A stretch of DNA of 64,000 bases, from positions 1,116,001-1,180,000 of the forward strand of contig NZ_AP022560.1 of assembly GCF_010726085.1 (NCBI RefSeq), given 5' to 3'. Below the pieces are notes generated by a model that was given only the letters and a program-made list of their open reading frames with translations, searched no databases and was not told the origin of the DNA. This DNA is from Mycolicibacterium moriokaense (GTDB lineage: Bacteria; Actinomycetota; Actinomycetes; Mycobacteriales; Mycobacteriaceae). A program made the translations under genes and the position numbers. Below, piece by piece: positions 38,958-50,691 of this stretch. The first letter of the stretch is position 1. Each line of letters opens with the position of its first letter.

Positions 38958-39889
38958 TCACCACCGCGAAGCCACAGTTCAATGCGGGCGAGCTGAACGT
39001 CTACTCCGCGCCGCGCGATGTCTCGAACGTCACGAAAGCCCTTCGCGCGACCGGCCGCAGGGTGATGCTGGTGCCCACGATGGGTGCGCTGCACGAGGGG
39101 CACCTGACGCTGATCCGGTCGGCGAAGCGGGTCCAGGGTGCGGTCGTGGTGGTGTCGATCTTCGTGAACCCGTTGCAGTTCGGTGCCAACGAAGACCTCG
39201 ACGCATACCCGCGCACCCTCGAGGACGACCTCGCCGCCCTGCGTGAAGAACGGGTCGAGATCGCCTTCACCCCGACGGTCGCCGACATGTACCCGCAGGG
39301 CACCCGCACCTCCGTCCATCCGGGACCGCTCGGTGAACAACTCGAAGGTGCCGCGCGGCCAACACATTTCGCCGGCGTGCTGACCGTTGTGCTCAAACTG
39401 CTGAACATCGTCCACCCGGACCGCGCGTTCTTCGGCGAGAAGGATTATCAGCAGCTGACGCTGATCCGGCAGATGGTCGCCGACCTCGACATCGATACCC
39501 AGATCGTCGGAGTGCCGATCGTCCGCGAAGCGGACGGCCTGGCGATGTCGTCACGCAACCGCTACCTCAACGATGTCGAACGCGAACAGGCGGGCGCGCT
39601 TTCGGCCGCGCTGCTTGCCGGAATGTACGCCGCAGGCGAGGGTTCGACCGCCGCGCTGGACGCCGCCCGCGCGGTGCTCGACGAGGTGCCTGCCATCGAT
39701 GTGGACTACCTGGAGGTGCGCGACCCGATGCTGGGGCCTGCACCCGCCGAGGGCGCGGCGCGCATGCTCATCGCCGCCCGGCTCGGACGAACCCGACTGC
39801 TGGACAACATCGCCGTCGACATCGGAGTGCCATCCGGACCAGGGCCCCATGTCGAGTACGACGAGCACGAACTACCCTGGAGGAACTGA
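38954..39889 (+). CDS. panC: Pantothenate synthetase
   Basis: Joins pantoate and beta-alanine with ATP hydrolysis to AMP. 311 residues with [19 protein letters not shown] (H-x-G-H nucleotide site), [37 protein letters not shown] and the KMSKS-like [12 protein letters not shown] 38954 overlaps the DUF2520 stop by 4 bases; the stop overlaps panD by one base. Confidence 0.97.
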   Translation: MITTAKPQFNAGELNVYSAPRDVSNVTKALRATGRRVMLVPTMGALHEGHLTLIRSAKRVQGAVVVVSIFVNPLQFGANEDLDAYPRTLEDDLAALREERVEIAFTPTVADMYPQGTRTSVHPGPLGEQLEGAARPTHFAGVLTVVLKLLNIVHPDRAFFGEKDYQQLTLIRQMVADLDIDTQIVGVPIVREADGLAMSSRNRYLNDVEREQAGALSAALLAGMYAAGEGSTAALDAARAVLDEVPAIDVDYLEVRDPMLGPAPAEGAARMLIAARLGRTRLLDNIAVDIGVPSGPGPHVEYDEHELPWRN

Positions 39890-40296
39890 TGTTACGGACC
39901 ATGCTCAAGTCGAAGATCCACCGCGCCACGGTGACCCAGGCCGACCTGCACTACGTCGGCTCGGTGACCATCGACGCCGATCTGATGGACGCCGCCGACC
40001 TGCTCGAGGGTGAGCAGGTCACGATCGTCGACATTGACAACGGTGCACGACTGGTGACCTACGCGATCACCGGCGAACGCGGCAGCGGCGTCATCGGGAT
40101 CAACGGTGCGGCAGCGCATCTGGTGCATCCCGGCGACCTGGTGATCCTGATCGCCTACGGCGCGATGGACGACGCCGAGGCGCGCAGGTACCAGCCGCGA
40201 GTGGTTTTCGTCGACGCCGATAACAAGCAGATCGACCTCGGTCACGATCCCGCCCATGTGCCGGCGGACGCGTCCGAGCTGATGTCGCCGCGGTGA
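39889..40296 (+). CDS. panD: Aspartate 1-decarboxylase (pyruvoyl)
   Basis: Makes beta-alanine from aspartate. 135 residues; self-cleavage between Gly24 and Ser25 in [10 protein letters not shown] generates the pyruvoyl cofactor. Also visible are [31 protein letters not shown] and [11 protein letters not shown]. In M. tuberculosis the flexible C-terminus of PanD is linked to pyrazinamide action. ATG 39889 overlaps the panC stop (TGATG); coaX starts 3 bases after its stop. Confidence 0.97.
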   Translation: MLRTMLKSKIHRATVTQADLHYVGSVTIDADLMDAADLLEGEQVTIVDIDNGARLVTYAITGERGSGVIGINGAAAHLVHPGDLVILIAYGAMDDAEARRYQPRVVFVDADNKQIDLGHDPAHVPADASELMSPR

Positions 40297-40299
40297 TTC

Positions 40300-41115
40300 A
40301 TGCTGCTCGCAATCGACGTTCGTAACACGCACACCGTCGTCGGGCTGGTGTCCGGCTCGGGTGATCACGCAAAAGTGGTGCACCACTGGCGGATTCGCAC
40401 CGAATCCGAAGTCACCGCCGACGAGCTGGCGCTGACCATCGACGGCCTCATCGGCGACGACGCCGAACGGCTGACGGGAGCCGCGGGACTGTCCACCGTG
40501 CCATCAGTGCTGCACGAGGTGCGCGTGATGCTAGAGCAGTACTGGCCGTCGGTGCCGCACGTGCTCATCGAACCTGGGGTGCGCACCGGTATACCCCTGC
40601 TGGTCGACAACCCCAAAGAGGTCGGCGCCGACCGCATCGTCAACTGCCTGGCCGCCTACCACAAGTACGGTACCGCCGCGATCGTCGTGGATTTCGGTTC
40701 CTCGATCTGCGTCGACGTCGTCTCGGCCAAGGGTGAATTTCTCGGCGGCGCAATCGCTCCCGGCGTGCAGGTGTCCTCGGACGCCGCGGCCGCGCGATCG
40801 GCGGCGTTGCGCCGCGTCGAGCTGACGCGGCCGCGGTCGGTCATCGGCAAGAACACCGTCGAATGCATGCAGGCAGGCGCGGTGTTCGGATTCGCCGGCC
40901 TGGTCGACGGATTGGTGAACCGCATCCGCGAGGACGTCGACGGCTTCGGCGGCGACGACATCACCGTCGTGGCCACCGGGCACGGTGCGCCACTGGTTCT
41001 TCCGGATCTGCACACCGTCGAGCACTACGACCGGCATCTCACTCTCGACGGCCTGCGACTGGTGTTCGAGCGCAACCGCGACAGCCAGCGCGGCCGCCTC
41101 AAGCAGGCGCGCTAA
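40300..41115 (+). CDS. coaX: Type III pantothenate kinase
   Basis: First step of CoA synthesis from pantothenate, using ATP. ASKHA fold: phosphate-1 motif [16 protein letters not shown] (Gly of D-x-G-N-T replaced by Arg, as in other mycobacterial CoaX), [46 protein letters not shown] and VVATGHGAP. 271 residues from ATG 40300. In M. tuberculosis the type I enzyme CoaA is the essential one, and CoaX activity has been questioned. Ends the pantothenate operon at a long palindrome. Confidence 0.94.
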   Translation: MLLAIDVRNTHTVVGLVSGSGDHAKVVHHWRIRTESEVTADELALTIDGLIGDDAERLTGAAGLSTVPSVLHEVRVMLEQYWPSVPHVLIEPGVRTGIPLLVDNPKEVGADRIVNCLAAYHKYGTAAIVVDFGSSICVDVVSAKGEFLGGAIAPGVQVSSDAAAARSAALRRVELTRPRSVIGKNTVECMQAGAVFGFAGLVDGLVNRIREDVDGFGGDDITVVATGHGAPLVLPDLHTVEHYDRHLTLDGLRLVFERNRDSQRGRLKQAR

Positions 41116-41121
41116 TTCAGC

Positions 41122-41170
41122 GATTTCGGCGTGCTGGGTCACGCTCAGCGAGACTTAGCACGCCGAAATC
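41122..41170. terminator. Long palindrome between convergent coaX and dehydratase-like gene
   Basis: GATTTCGGCGTGCT (41122-41135) is exactly complementary to AGCACGCCGAAATC (41157-41170). Inside, GTCACGCT/AGCGAGAC pair with one mismatch, so nearly the whole 49 bases fold into a single hairpin. It fills the gap between two convergent stop codons and should stop transcription from both sides. Confidence 0.7.
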
Positions 41171-41171
41171 A

Positions 41172-42407
41172 CTAGAAAAACGTGCGGATCAGGTCGACGA
41201 CGCGGCCGTCCCCGTCGAGCAGCGGGATCATCGGCCACTTGTCGAAGACGGTGCACGGGTGACTGATCCCGAACTCCAGCCAGTCGCCGACCTCCACGCG
41301 CTCGTCGCCAAGCCGTAGGTACGCGTGCTGATCATTGAGCTTGACGACGCGTGCCGTCGGAAGACCCTGGGGGACCGGCAGATCCTGGTCGAAGGACACG
41401 TCGCGGCGCCCCATCGTCACGATCGCGAGGTCCGGCTCGGGACGTGACACGACCTGCGCCCACACGCTCAGCGCCGGCCGCAGGCCGTCCCGCAACGGCG
41501 ACGTGCGGCGATAGAGGCCGTCGTCGTGCGTCAGGTAGCACCCGCTGCGCAGGACCGTCCGCACGCGCAGCCCCGCAGGCCATCCGGTGAGCTCGTCGGC
41601 GACCACATCGAAATACGTGCTGCCGCCCGCCGTCGCGATCACGTCGTCGGTTTCGAAGATCGGCGCCAGCCGCAGTACCGCGGCGCGGATGTCGGCCAGA
41701 TAGGACCGGACATGGGTTACCGCCTCGGCGGTCACATCGTGACCCAGCGCCGCCTCGTAGCCCGCCACACCGACCAGCCGCAGCCGCGGCGATGCGACGA
41801 CTGCGCGGGCCACCTCGTCGACGGCGTCCGCCCCACGACAGCCCGTTCGGCCGCGTGCCATGCCCACCTCGACGCACACGTCCGCCGGCCGCACGGCACC
41901 CGCCGCCGCCAGCGTCGAGGTCATCAGCTCGACGCCGCGCACCGAGTCGGCCCAGCACACCAGGGTGAAGTCCGGATGCGCGTCGAGTTCGGCGGCCAGC
42001 CAGCGCAGCGCCGCCTCGTCGACCAGCTCGTTGGCCAGCACGACATCGGTCACGCCGAACGCACGGAAGATACGGGTCTGGCTGACGGTGGCGACGGTAA
42101 CGGCGCACGCGCCCGCCTCCAGCTGCCGCGCCAGCAGCTGAGGGGACATGTGCGTCTTACCGTGTGGCGCAAGCTCGACGCCACGCTGCCGGCACCACTG
42201 CGCCATGGCCGCAACGTTGTGCGCCAACGCGTCGGCGCGCAGCACGCACATCGGGCCGACGGCGCCCTCCTCGAGCAGCCGGGGTGATGCCGCGCACACG
42301 TCGGCGGGGGTATGGCCCCACCACGACGCAGGCAGAGCCTTGAAGCGCCAGTCGAGCGGCTCCTCGGCGAGGGCGCCGACCGCCGCTGCGTTGATGGGGG
42401 TGTCCAC
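41172..42407 (-). CDS. PLP-dependent D-serine dehydratase / D-threonine aldolase-like enzyme
   Basis: A 411-residue fold-type III PLP enzyme (alanine racemase-like N-terminal barrel). The Schiff-base Lys is in [13 protein letters not shown]. The C-terminal domain has the His/Cys zinc pair of the D-serine dehydratase-like family in [12 protein letters not shown], and [11 protein letters not shown] precedes it. It likely deaminates or cleaves a D-amino acid or beta-hydroxy amino acid. GTG 42407 ([13 protein letters not shown]) is chosen because a longer frame would overlap lysS; the divergent spacer to lysS is only 23 bases, so the promoters overlap. Confidence 0.82.
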   Translation of the reverse strand: MDTPINAAAVGALAEEPLDWRFKALPASWWGHTPADVCAASPRLLEEGAVGPMCVLRADALAHNVAAMAQWCRQRGVELAPHGKTHMSPQLLARQLEAGACAVTVATVSQTRIFRAFGVTDVVLANELVDEAALRWLAAELDAHPDFTLVCWADSVRGVELMTSTLAAAGAVRPADVCVEVGMARGRTGCRGADAVDEVARAVVASPRLRLVGVAGYEAALGHDVTAEAVTHVRSYLADIRAAVLRLAPIFETDDVIATAGGSTYFDVVADELTGWPAGLRVRTVLRSGCYLTHDDGLYRRTSPLRDGLRPALSVWAQVVSRPEPDLAIVTMGRRDVSFDQDLPVPQGLPTARVVKLNDQHAYLRLGDERVEVGDWLEFGISHPCTVFDKWPMIPLLDGDGRVVDLIRTFF

Positions 42408-42430
42408 GCGTTGATTTAAGCTGGCCAGTC

Positions 42431-43939
42431 GTGACCGCACCTGACCCGCCCGAAACCGATATCCCTGAGCAGTACCGAATCCGCCAGGGCAAGCGGGAGC
42501 GTCTGCTGGCGCAGGGGCGGGATCCGTATCCGGTCGAAGTTCCGCGTACGCACACCCTCCTCGAGATTCGCCAGACCTATCCGGACCTGGAGCCGGAGGA
42601 AGAAACCGGCCTCATCGTCGGAATTGCGGGCCGCGTGATGTTCGCGCGCAATTCCGGGAAATTGTGTTTCGCGACACTGCAAGAGGGCGACGGCACACAA
42701 CTGCAGGTGATGATCAGCCTCGACCGGGTCGGTCAGGAATCGCTGGACTCGTGGAAGTCCGACGTCGACCTCGGCGACATTGTTTTCGTTCACGGTGAGG
42801 TGATCAGCTCGCGGCGCGGGGAATTGTCGGTGCTCGCTGATTCGTGGCAGATCGTTTCAAAAGCACTGCGTCCGCTTCCCGTCGCTCACAAAGAGATGAG
42901 CGAAGAATCCCGCGTACGGCAGCGCTATGTGGATCTGATCGTCCGCCCGGAGGCCAGGACCATCGCGCGTCAGCGGGTCGCCGTGGTGCGCGCCGTGCGT
43001 TCGGCGCTGGAGCGGCGCGGGTTCCTCGAGGTCGAGACGCCGATGCTGCAGACACTCGCCGGCGGTGCGGCGGCCAGGCCGTTCGTCACGCATTCCAACG
43101 CCCTAGACGCCGATCTCTACCTTCGCATCGCCCCCGAACTTTTCCTGAAACGCTGCCTAGTCGGCGGTTTCGAGAAGGTCTTCGAGTTGAATCGCGTGTT
43201 CCGAAACGAAGGCGCGGATTGGACGCATTCTCCGGAATTCGCAATGCTCGAGACTTATCAGGCCTATGGCACGTATGACGATTCCGCCATCGTCACGCGC
43301 GAGCTAATTCAGGAGGTCGCCGATGAGGCGATCGGCACCAGGCAGGTGCCATTGCCTGATGGCAGCGTATACGACCTCGACGGTGAATGGGAATCAATTC
43401 AAATGTATTCATCGCTGTCGGAAGCGCTCGGTGAGGAGATCACCCCGCAGACCACCGCCGAGTACCTATGGGAGACAGCCGATCGGCTGGGTCTGGAGAT
43501 CCCGCGGGACCGCGGCTACGGGCACGGGAAACTGGTCGAGGAACTGTGGGAGCACACCGTCGGGAAGAAGCTGTGGGCGCCGACCTTCGTCAGGGACTTT
43601 CCGGTCGAAACCACGCCGCTGACGCGGTCACACCGCAGCATCGAAGGCGTAACCGAGAAGTGGGACCTGTACATTCGACGCGTCGAGCTGGCCACCGGCT
43701 ATTCGGAGCTCATCGATCCCGTCATCCAACGCGAAAGGTTCGAGGCCCAGGCGCGGGCCGCCGCCGCGGGCGATGACGAGGCCATGGTGCTGGACGAGGA
43801 CTTCCTCGCGGCCCTGGAGTATGCGATGCCGCCCTCGACGGGGACCGGAATGGGTATCGACAGATTGTTGATGGCTTTGACGGGACTCTCGATTCGCGAG
43901 ACAGTTTTGTTCCCGATTGTTCGCCGGCATAGCAACTGA
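42431..43939 (+). CDS. lysS: Lysyl-tRNA synthetase (class II)
   Basis: Charges tRNA-Lys. 502 residues: N-terminal OB-fold anticodon domain ([20 protein letters not shown]), class II core with motif 2 [18 protein letters not shown] and motif 3 [20 protein letters not shown]. Sequence is close to Rv3598c as I recall, including the unusual motif 2. GTG 42431 is 23 bases from the divergent dehydratase-like gene. lsr2 follows after a 112-base AT-richer spacer. Confidence 0.95.
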   Translation: MTAPDPPETDIPEQYRIRQGKRERLLAQGRDPYPVEVPRTHTLLEIRQTYPDLEPEEETGLIVGIAGRVMFARNSGKLCFATLQEGDGTQLQVMISLDRVGQESLDSWKSDVDLGDIVFVHGEVISSRRGELSVLADSWQIVSKALRPLPVAHKEMSEESRVRQRYVDLIVRPEARTIARQRVAVVRAVRSALERRGFLEVETPMLQTLAGGAAARPFVTHSNALDADLYLRIAPELFLKRCLVGGFEKVFELNRVFRNEGADWTHSPEFAMLETYQAYGTYDDSAIVTRELIQEVADEAIGTRQVPLPDGSVYDLDGEWESIQMYSSLSEALGEEITPQTTAEYLWETADRLGLEIPRDRGYGHGKLVEELWEHTVGKKLWAPTFVRDFPVETTPLTRSHRSIEGVTEKWDLYIRRVELATGYSELIDPVIQRERFEAQARAAAAGDDEAMVLDEDFLAALEYAMPPSTGTGMGIDRLLMALTGLSIRETVLFPIVRRHSN

Positions 43940-44051
43940 TCAGCCAAATTTCTGATCTTGTTGAATGCGTTGTCTGAATATGGCAGATTGAACCCGGGGG
44001 TCGAATTTATCCAATGAACCAGGGTGTTGCCGAGAAGGGCGTGGTGGGGTA
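43940..44051 (+). promoter_or_regulatory. AT-rich lsr2 leader, probable promoter region
   Basis: This 112-base spacer is clearly AT-richer than its surroundings. TTGAAT (43961-43966) and CAGATT (43984-43989), 17 bases apart, are a possible promoter pair. Lsr2 prefers AT-rich DNA, so autoregulation here is plausible, but no site can be fixed by eye. GGTGGGG lies just before ATG 44052 as RBS. Confidence 0.4.
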
Positions 44052-44393
44052 ATGGCGAAGAAAGTGACCGTCACGTTGGTCGATGATTTCGACGGCGAAG
44101 GCGCGGCCGATGAAACCGTTGAATTCGGGCTGGACGGGGTCACCTACGAGATCGACCTTTCTTCGAAAAATGCCGCAAAACTGCGTAACGACCTGAAGCA
44201 ATGGGTCGAGGCCGGACGCCGGGTCGGTGGACGCCGCCGCGGCCGGTCGGCAGGTTCAGGGCGCGGACGCGCTGCGATCGATCGCGAGCAGAGCGCCGCG
44301 ATCCGCGAGTGGGCCCGCCGCAACGGCCACAATGTGTCGACCCGCGGGCGCATCCCGGCGGACGTCATCGACGCATTCCACGCGGCGACCTAG
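44052..44393 (+). CDS. lsr2: Nucleoid-associated xenogeneic silencer Lsr2
   Basis: H-NS-like protein that bridges and silences AT-rich DNA, including horizontally acquired and virulence genes. 113 residues: N-terminal dimerisation domain ([31 protein letters not shown]), basic linker ([14 protein letters not shown]), and C-terminal DNA-binding domain with the R-G-R AT-hook-like motif in [15 protein letters not shown]. Length and sequence match mycobacterial Lsr2. It has its own AT-rich leader after lysS and is followed by 240 bases before clpC. Confidence 0.98.
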   Translation: MAKKVTVTLVDDFDGEGAADETVEFGLDGVTYEIDLSSKNAAKLRNDLKQWVEAGRRVGGRRRGRSAGSGRGRAAIDREQSAAIREWARRNGHNVSTRGRIPADVIDAFHAAT

Positions 44394-44405
44394 CGGCCAC
44401 CTGAG

Positions 44406-44429
44406 GGCCCGTTTCGCGGGCCGCGAAAC
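44406..44429 (+). other. Two mutually exclusive hairpins after lsr2
   Basis: GGCCCG (44406-44411) pairs with CGGGCC (44417-44422), while the overlapping GTTTCGC (44411-44417) pairs with GCGAAAC (44423-44429). Only one can form at a time. There is no T-run, so it is not a standard terminator. It lies 13 bases past the lsr2 stop. Confidence 0.4.
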
Positions 44430-44460
44430 CGCTGCAGCGAATCAGCGGAAACAAACCTGC

Positions 44461-44486
44461 CGCTCGAACGTTGGTAACTACGAGCG
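44461..44486. promoter_or_regulatory. Inverted repeat upstream of clpC, possible regulator site
   Basis: CGCTCG (44461-44466) and CGAGCG (44481-44486) form an inverted repeat with a 14-base spacer, about 150 bases before the clpC start. clpC genes of actinobacteria are under heat-shock or ClgR control; this repeat is a candidate site but its identity is not established. The rest of the 240-base spacer shows nothing I can name. Confidence 0.3.
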
Positions 44487-44633
44487 CCTGGGTACGTCAA
44501 CCGCACACTTCCTCTCAGAGCAGACCGGGAGGCGGGGCGTCTCCGACCGTCGCCCATTAGAGTGGATGGCAGGTGCGTGCACTTCTACAAGTGCAAGGCG
44601 CCGAGTCTATTGATGGAGAGCAGGTAACCACCG

Positions 44634-47174
<2,541 letters not shown>

Positions 47175-47187
47175 ATCGAACGGCAGG

Positions 47188-47224
47188 AAAGGCCCCGAGA
47201 CCATCACGGTCTCGGGGCCTTTCT
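47188..47224 (+). terminator. Intrinsic terminator of clpC
   Basis: AGGCCCCGAGACC (47190-47202), loop ATCAC, GGTCTCGGGGCCT (47208-47220): a perfect 13-bp GC-rich stem preceded by AA and followed by TTCT. It is the clearest Rho-independent terminator in the window. Confidence 0.92.
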
Positions 47225-47261
47225 AGGTGGGGTCGCCGAACGCTGGACCGTCTGCTTAGGA

Positions 47262-47375
47262 TGCTGATGTAATCGACGGGCGAAGGAATCTGGTGAGAAT
47301 CCAGAACGGTCGCGCCACTGTGTGAAGTCAGACCCGACGTCAGTCGTCAACACCTGAAGCTGGGACGCGCAATCC
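47262..47375 (+). promoter_or_regulatory. Cobalamin (B12) riboswitch controlling cbtB-cbtA
   Basis: The leader contains the conserved aptamer core GGAATCTGGTGAGAATCC (47285-47302), the B12 box CGCGCCACTGTG (47311-47322) and AAGTCAGACCC (47325-47335). Downstream, GGAT/ATCC (47382-47385 and 47390-47393) can fold next to the start codon of cbtB over the GGAAGGA RBS, which fits translational shut-off at high B12. The exact 5' and 3' limits are approximate. Confidence 0.85.
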
Positions 47376-47393
47376 CGGGAAGGATCCTGATCC

Positions 47394-47618
47394 ATGACCT
47401 CTCCAGAGGCCCGCAAGACCCTGACATCTCAGGCCCGCCCAATCGACTTCTCCGCCACCAAGGCGGCGGTCTGGCTGACGCTCACCGCGTTCTTCGCCCT
47501 GCTGGTCATGTACTTCATCGGGATGGATCAGGGCGCGACGTCGGTGTTCGGCAGCAACACCGTCGTCCATGAGTTCGTGCACGACGCCCGGCACCTGCTC
47601 GGCTTCCCCTGTCACTGA
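47394..47618 (+). CDS. cbtB: CbtB, small subunit of a B12-regulated cobalt transporter
   Basis: A 74-residue protein with one membrane helix (AAVWLTLTAFFALLVMYFIG) and a His-rich end, HEFVHDARHLLGFPCH, the metal-binding signature of CbtB. CbtAB were predicted as cobalt importers from their cobalamin riboswitches, which is exactly the setting here. ATG 47394; cbtA follows 10 bases after the stop. Confidence 0.92.
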   Translation: MTSPEARKTLTSQARPIDFSATKAAVWLTLTAFFALLVMYFIGMDQGATSVFGSNTVVHEFVHDARHLLGFPCH

Positions 47619-47628
47619 CGCCGGGCAC

Positions 47629-48432
47629 ATGGAAAAGCAGATCATCTGGCGCGGCCTGCTGGCCGGCGCCCTGGCCGGGGTGCTTTCGTTCATCTTCTCC
47701 CGGATCTTCATCGAGCCGACGATCGAGAAGGCCATCGATTACGAGGACGGCATCGGCGAGGCACGTGAGGCGCTGTCGGGGGCTGCGGCCGGCCATGACC
47801 ACGGTGGCGACGGCGCCTTCGAAGGCTTCACTCGCGCCGTGCAAATGAACATCGGGATGGGCCTTGGCGTGCTGCTGTTCAGCGTCGCGATCGGCGCGCT
47901 GTTCGCTGTGGTGTTCGCCGTGGCGTACGGGCGGGTCGGCGACGTCTCCGCACGACTGCTGTCGCTGTACGTCGCCGCCGGAATGCTGGTGAGCCTCTTC
48001 ATCGTTCCCGCGCTGAAGTACCCGCCCAGCCCGCCGGCGCTGAGCCTCGACGAGACGATCCAGCAGCGCACGCTGCTGTATCTGTTGATGGTGGCGTTGT
48101 CGGCCGCGCTGTTCGTTGCCGCGGTGTATCTGGGGCGACGGCTGAGCGACAGGCTGGGGGCGTGGAACGCGGCGCTGGTGGCTGCGGGGTCCTACATCGT
48201 GGCCACGGCCGTTCTGATGCTGGTACTCCCGGCCATCGAAGAGACGCCGGGACCGCTGCTCGACGACGCGGGCACCATCGTCTACGAGGGCTTCCCCGCC
48301 GACGTCCTCTACGACTTCCGGCTCTTCTCACTGGGGAACCAGGTCGTCATCTACGCGACGATCGGTCTGGCCTTCGGCGCCATGGCGGCGAAGCTGCTCG
48401 GCGAGAAGCGGCAGGAGCGCCTCGCGGCGTGA
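47629..48432 (+). CDS. cbtA: CbtA, integral membrane subunit of cobalt transporter
   Basis: A 267-residue protein with about six membrane helices, starting MEKQIIWRGLLAGALAGVLS. A His-bearing loop (AAGHDHGGDGAFEGFTRA) after the first helix probably handles metal. It functions with CbtB to supply cobalt for cobalamin synthesis. ATG 47629 is chosen because it gives the family N-terminus; the upstream part of the frame belongs to cbtB sequence. A histidine phosphatase-like gene starts 10 bases after its stop. Confidence 0.92.
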   Translation: MEKQIIWRGLLAGALAGVLSFIFSRIFIEPTIEKAIDYEDGIGEAREALSGAAAGHDHGGDGAFEGFTRAVQMNIGMGLGVLLFSVAIGALFAVVFAVAYGRVGDVSARLLSLYVAAGMLVSLFIVPALKYPPSPPALSLDETIQQRTLLYLLMVALSAALFVAAVYLGRRLSDRLGAWNAALVAAGSYIVATAVLMLVLPAIEETPGPLLDDAGTIVYEGFPADVLYDFRLFSLGNQVVIYATIGLAFGAMAAKLLGEKRQERLAA

Positions 48433-48442
48433 GGCCTCCTGA

Positions 48443-48994
48443 GTGAGTGAGGTCGTCCGGCTGACACTCGTATCGCATGCCATGACGGATGCGATGGCAG
48501 CAGGACGCTTCCCCACCGACGAGCCGCTGAACTCGGTCGGCCATCGCCAGGTCGACGCCTCGATCGACCTCGGAGTCACCGAGCGCGCCTTCTGCGGACC
48601 CGAGAAGCGCACCCGGCAGACCGCGGAACTACTGGGCCTGCACGCGGCCGTCGACACCCGGCTCGCCGACCTCGACTGCGGCCGCTGGCGCGGCGATGTG
48701 CTCGGCGGAGTGGACTCCGCCGAGTTGGCGATCTGGCTGACGGACCCGACGCGCGCGCCGCACGGCGGCGAGTCCGTCGTCGATCTGATCGAGCGGGTGC
48801 GCGGCTGGATGGATTCGCTGACGGCGCGCCGGGCCCGGCTGGTCGCCGTCACACATCCCGCCGTCATTCGCGCCGCGATCGTGATCGCACTGGATGCACC
48901 GCCGAAGTCGTTCTGGCGCATCGACATCGAACCGGTGAGCCGCACGATGATGCACTTCCGTGGCCACGCGTGGTCACTGCGGTCGAAGCGTTAG
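48443..48994 (+). CDS. Histidine phosphatase-family protein with altered RHG motif
   Basis: A 183-residue protein of the phosphoglycerate mutase-like fold. The usual R-H-G-E/Q-T reads SHAMT (LTLVSHAMTDAMAAG): the catalytic His is kept but Arg and Gly are replaced. The second half has CGRWRGDVLGGV and AVTHPAVIRAAIVIAL with the second His. Position after cbtBA suggests a CobC-like link to cobalamin assembly, but the missing phosphate-binding Arg makes full activity doubtful. GTG 48443. Its 3' end overlaps lpqF by 4 bases (convergent). Confidence 0.82.
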   Translation: MSEVVRLTLVSHAMTDAMAAGRFPTDEPLNSVGHRQVDASIDLGVTERAFCGPEKRTRQTAELLGLHAAVDTRLADLDCGRWRGDVLGGVDSAELAIWLTDPTRAPHGGESVVDLIERVRGWMDSLTARRARLVAVTHPAVIRAAIVIALDAPPKSFWRIDIEPVSRTMMHFRGHAWSLRSKR

Positions 48995-50316
48995 GACGCC
49001 ACGGGGATCAGATCGAAGGTCCGCTGCGCAACCGACAGCAGCCAACCCGCGGCGGTCTGACTGCGAAAGCGCGGCCAGTTCATCTGGAAGCTGACCACCC
49101 ACGGTTGGCCCGTCCGGTCGACGGCGTACCAGCTGAATGTCAAGTCCCCCGGCAGATTTCCGCCCTTGGCCCCGATGTAGGACCACTTCGACTCGTCCAG
49201 CGAGATACCGGGGATCGCGGAAAGGATGTCGCGCACCGGGGCGGCCTCACCGACGGCCGCGGCCTGCAGTGCCGCGTGTACGCGGCAGATGTCGGATGCG
49301 CTGCCGTACCACTCGGCGCCGTACTCGGACGCCGGCGTGTTGGTGCGCACCGGATCCGGTTCGTACGGACGGGATTTCGTCTGCTCCAGCAGCTGCGCCC
49401 GCACCTGCGGAGTCGCATGCTTCCACTGCTCGCGAAGGTCCGGCTTGCCCCAGCCGATCGAGAACAGCTCGTGCATGGTCGGAAAAGGCGTCATGCTCGC
49501 CGGGTCGTGATGGCCCGCGGTCACCAGCGCGCGCTCGACGGCGCCAGGGCCCAGCCGCCCGATCAGCAGGTCGGTCGCCATGTTGTCGCTCGCCGAGATC
49601 ATCTCCTGCGCCGCCTTGCGTACCGAGACGTGGGCACCGGGCGGAAGCTCCTCGAGGCGCGCGGATCCGACGGCCTTCACCTCCTCGGTGATCGTGAGCT
49701 GGTCGTCCCAGTCGAGGGTGCCTGCCTTGACGGCGTCCGCAACCGCAAGCAGCACATAGAGTTTGAAGATCGACGCCAGCGGTAGCGAAAGCTCGGTGTT
49801 GGTACCCGCGACACTCGAGCACTTACCGTCGTCGACCCTCGACACCTGGTAGGAATACCGCGCGCCCGTCTTCGCCAGCTCGGTGTCGATGTCGCGCCAG
49901 GTGTTGATCACCGGCTTCTGCAGCGTCACCTCGAAGCGGTCGACGAGACCTTCATCGTTGGTGCGAAGTTCGATGTCCTGCGCGACGCCGTAGGACGTCA
50001 CGACGTGCAGTGTCGCCTCGCCCGCTCTGTAGTCGATGCCTGTGGCCGTGATCGGACGGTCCAGCCACAGGTTGCCCATCGCGGACGTGACGCCGTTGAC
50101 CTGTTCGGGGGCCGCCAGCGTGCGCACGCCGACCGTGCCGATGGGCCACTCGGAGTTGAGCATGTCGAGGGTCTGCTTGGCGCGCAGCCCCTGTGGGGTG
50201 TTGATCTCGATCGGCACGCCGTAGGTGGCGTCGGCCACCGGGACCGGAGTTGCGCTGTTGGTACAGCCGGTCGCGAGCGCGACCACCGCCGCGACGGCAA
50301 CCAGCAGGCGCGTCAC
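48991..50316 (-). CDS. lpqF: Beta-lactamase-fold serine hydrolase lipoprotein
   Basis: A 441-residue exported lipoprotein. Signal peptide with lipobox ALATGC (Cys18). The C-terminal half is a class A beta-lactamase-like domain with S-x-x-K as SIFK (182-185), SDN in SASDNMATD and a K-x-G-like GAKGGNLPG; an N-terminal ~130-residue domain precedes it. M. tuberculosis LpqF (Rv3593) is the relative; its substrate is not settled. GTG 50316 is used since the longer frame would overlap mhuD. It lies 10 bases after mhuD, so the two form an operon. Confidence 0.88.
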   Translation of the reverse strand: MTRLLVAVAAVVALATGCTNSATPVPVADATYGVPIEINTPQGLRAKQTLDMLNSEWPIGTVGVRTLAAPEQVNGVTSAMGNLWLDRPITATGIDYRAGEATLHVVTSYGVAQDIELRTNDEGLVDRFEVTLQKPVINTWRDIDTELAKTGARYSYQVSRVDDGKCSSVAGTNTELSLPLASIFKLYVLLAVADAVKAGTLDWDDQLTITEEVKAVGSARLEELPPGAHVSVRKAAQEMISASDNMATDLLIGRLGPGAVERALVTAGHHDPASMTPFPTMHELFSIGWGKPDLREQWKHATPQVRAQLLEQTKSRPYEPDPVRTNTPASEYGAEWYGSASDICRVHAALQAAAVGEAAPVRDILSAIPGISLDESKWSYIGAKGGNLPGDLTFSWYAVDRTGQPWVVSFQMNWPRFRSQTAAGWLLSVAQRTFDLIPVAS

Positions 50317-50326
50317 GCGGTGCGCG

Positions 50327-50638
50327 CTACGCCTTCTGACCTGCAACGTCCAAGACAACCTCGAACTCCAGCAGCGACGCGCCGGTGGCCACAGGGTTCG
50401 TGGACTGTCCCTTGTGCGCCTCGATGGCGGGGCCGTTCGCCCACGCCTGGAACGCCTCCTCGGACTCCCACTGGGTCACCACGAAGTAGCGGTCCTCGCC
50501 CTTGACGGGGCGCAGCAGTTGAAAACCCAGGAATCCGGGCTGGTTGTCAACGGCGTGCGCGCGGTGGGCGAACCGTTTCTCCAGCTCGGGACCGGCGTTG
50601 GGCGGTACCTCGATTGCGTTGATCTTCACCACAGGCAT
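50327..50638 (-). CDS. mhuD: Heme-degrading monooxygenase MhuD
   Basis: IsdG-family enzyme that opens heme to mycobilin and releases iron without CO. 103 residues. Residues known to matter in M. tuberculosis MhuD are present at the same numbers: Asn7 (MPVVKINAIEV), Trp66 (AFQAWANGP) and His75 (IEAHKGQS). It dimerises as a ferredoxin-like barrel (TGASLLEFEVVLDV). ATG 50638, divergent from the alpha/beta hydrolase gene across 53 bases and upstream of lpqF. Confidence 0.95.
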   Translation of the reverse strand: MPVVKINAIEVPPNAGPELEKRFAHRAHAVDNQPGFLGFQLLRPVKGEDRYFVVTQWESEEAFQAWANGPAIEAHKGQSTNPVATGASLLEFEVVLDVAGQKA

Positions 50639-50691
50639 GCGGTTCAGGCTACCGAACGAGACGCCATGCGCCTTGAAGGCATCATTGCGGC

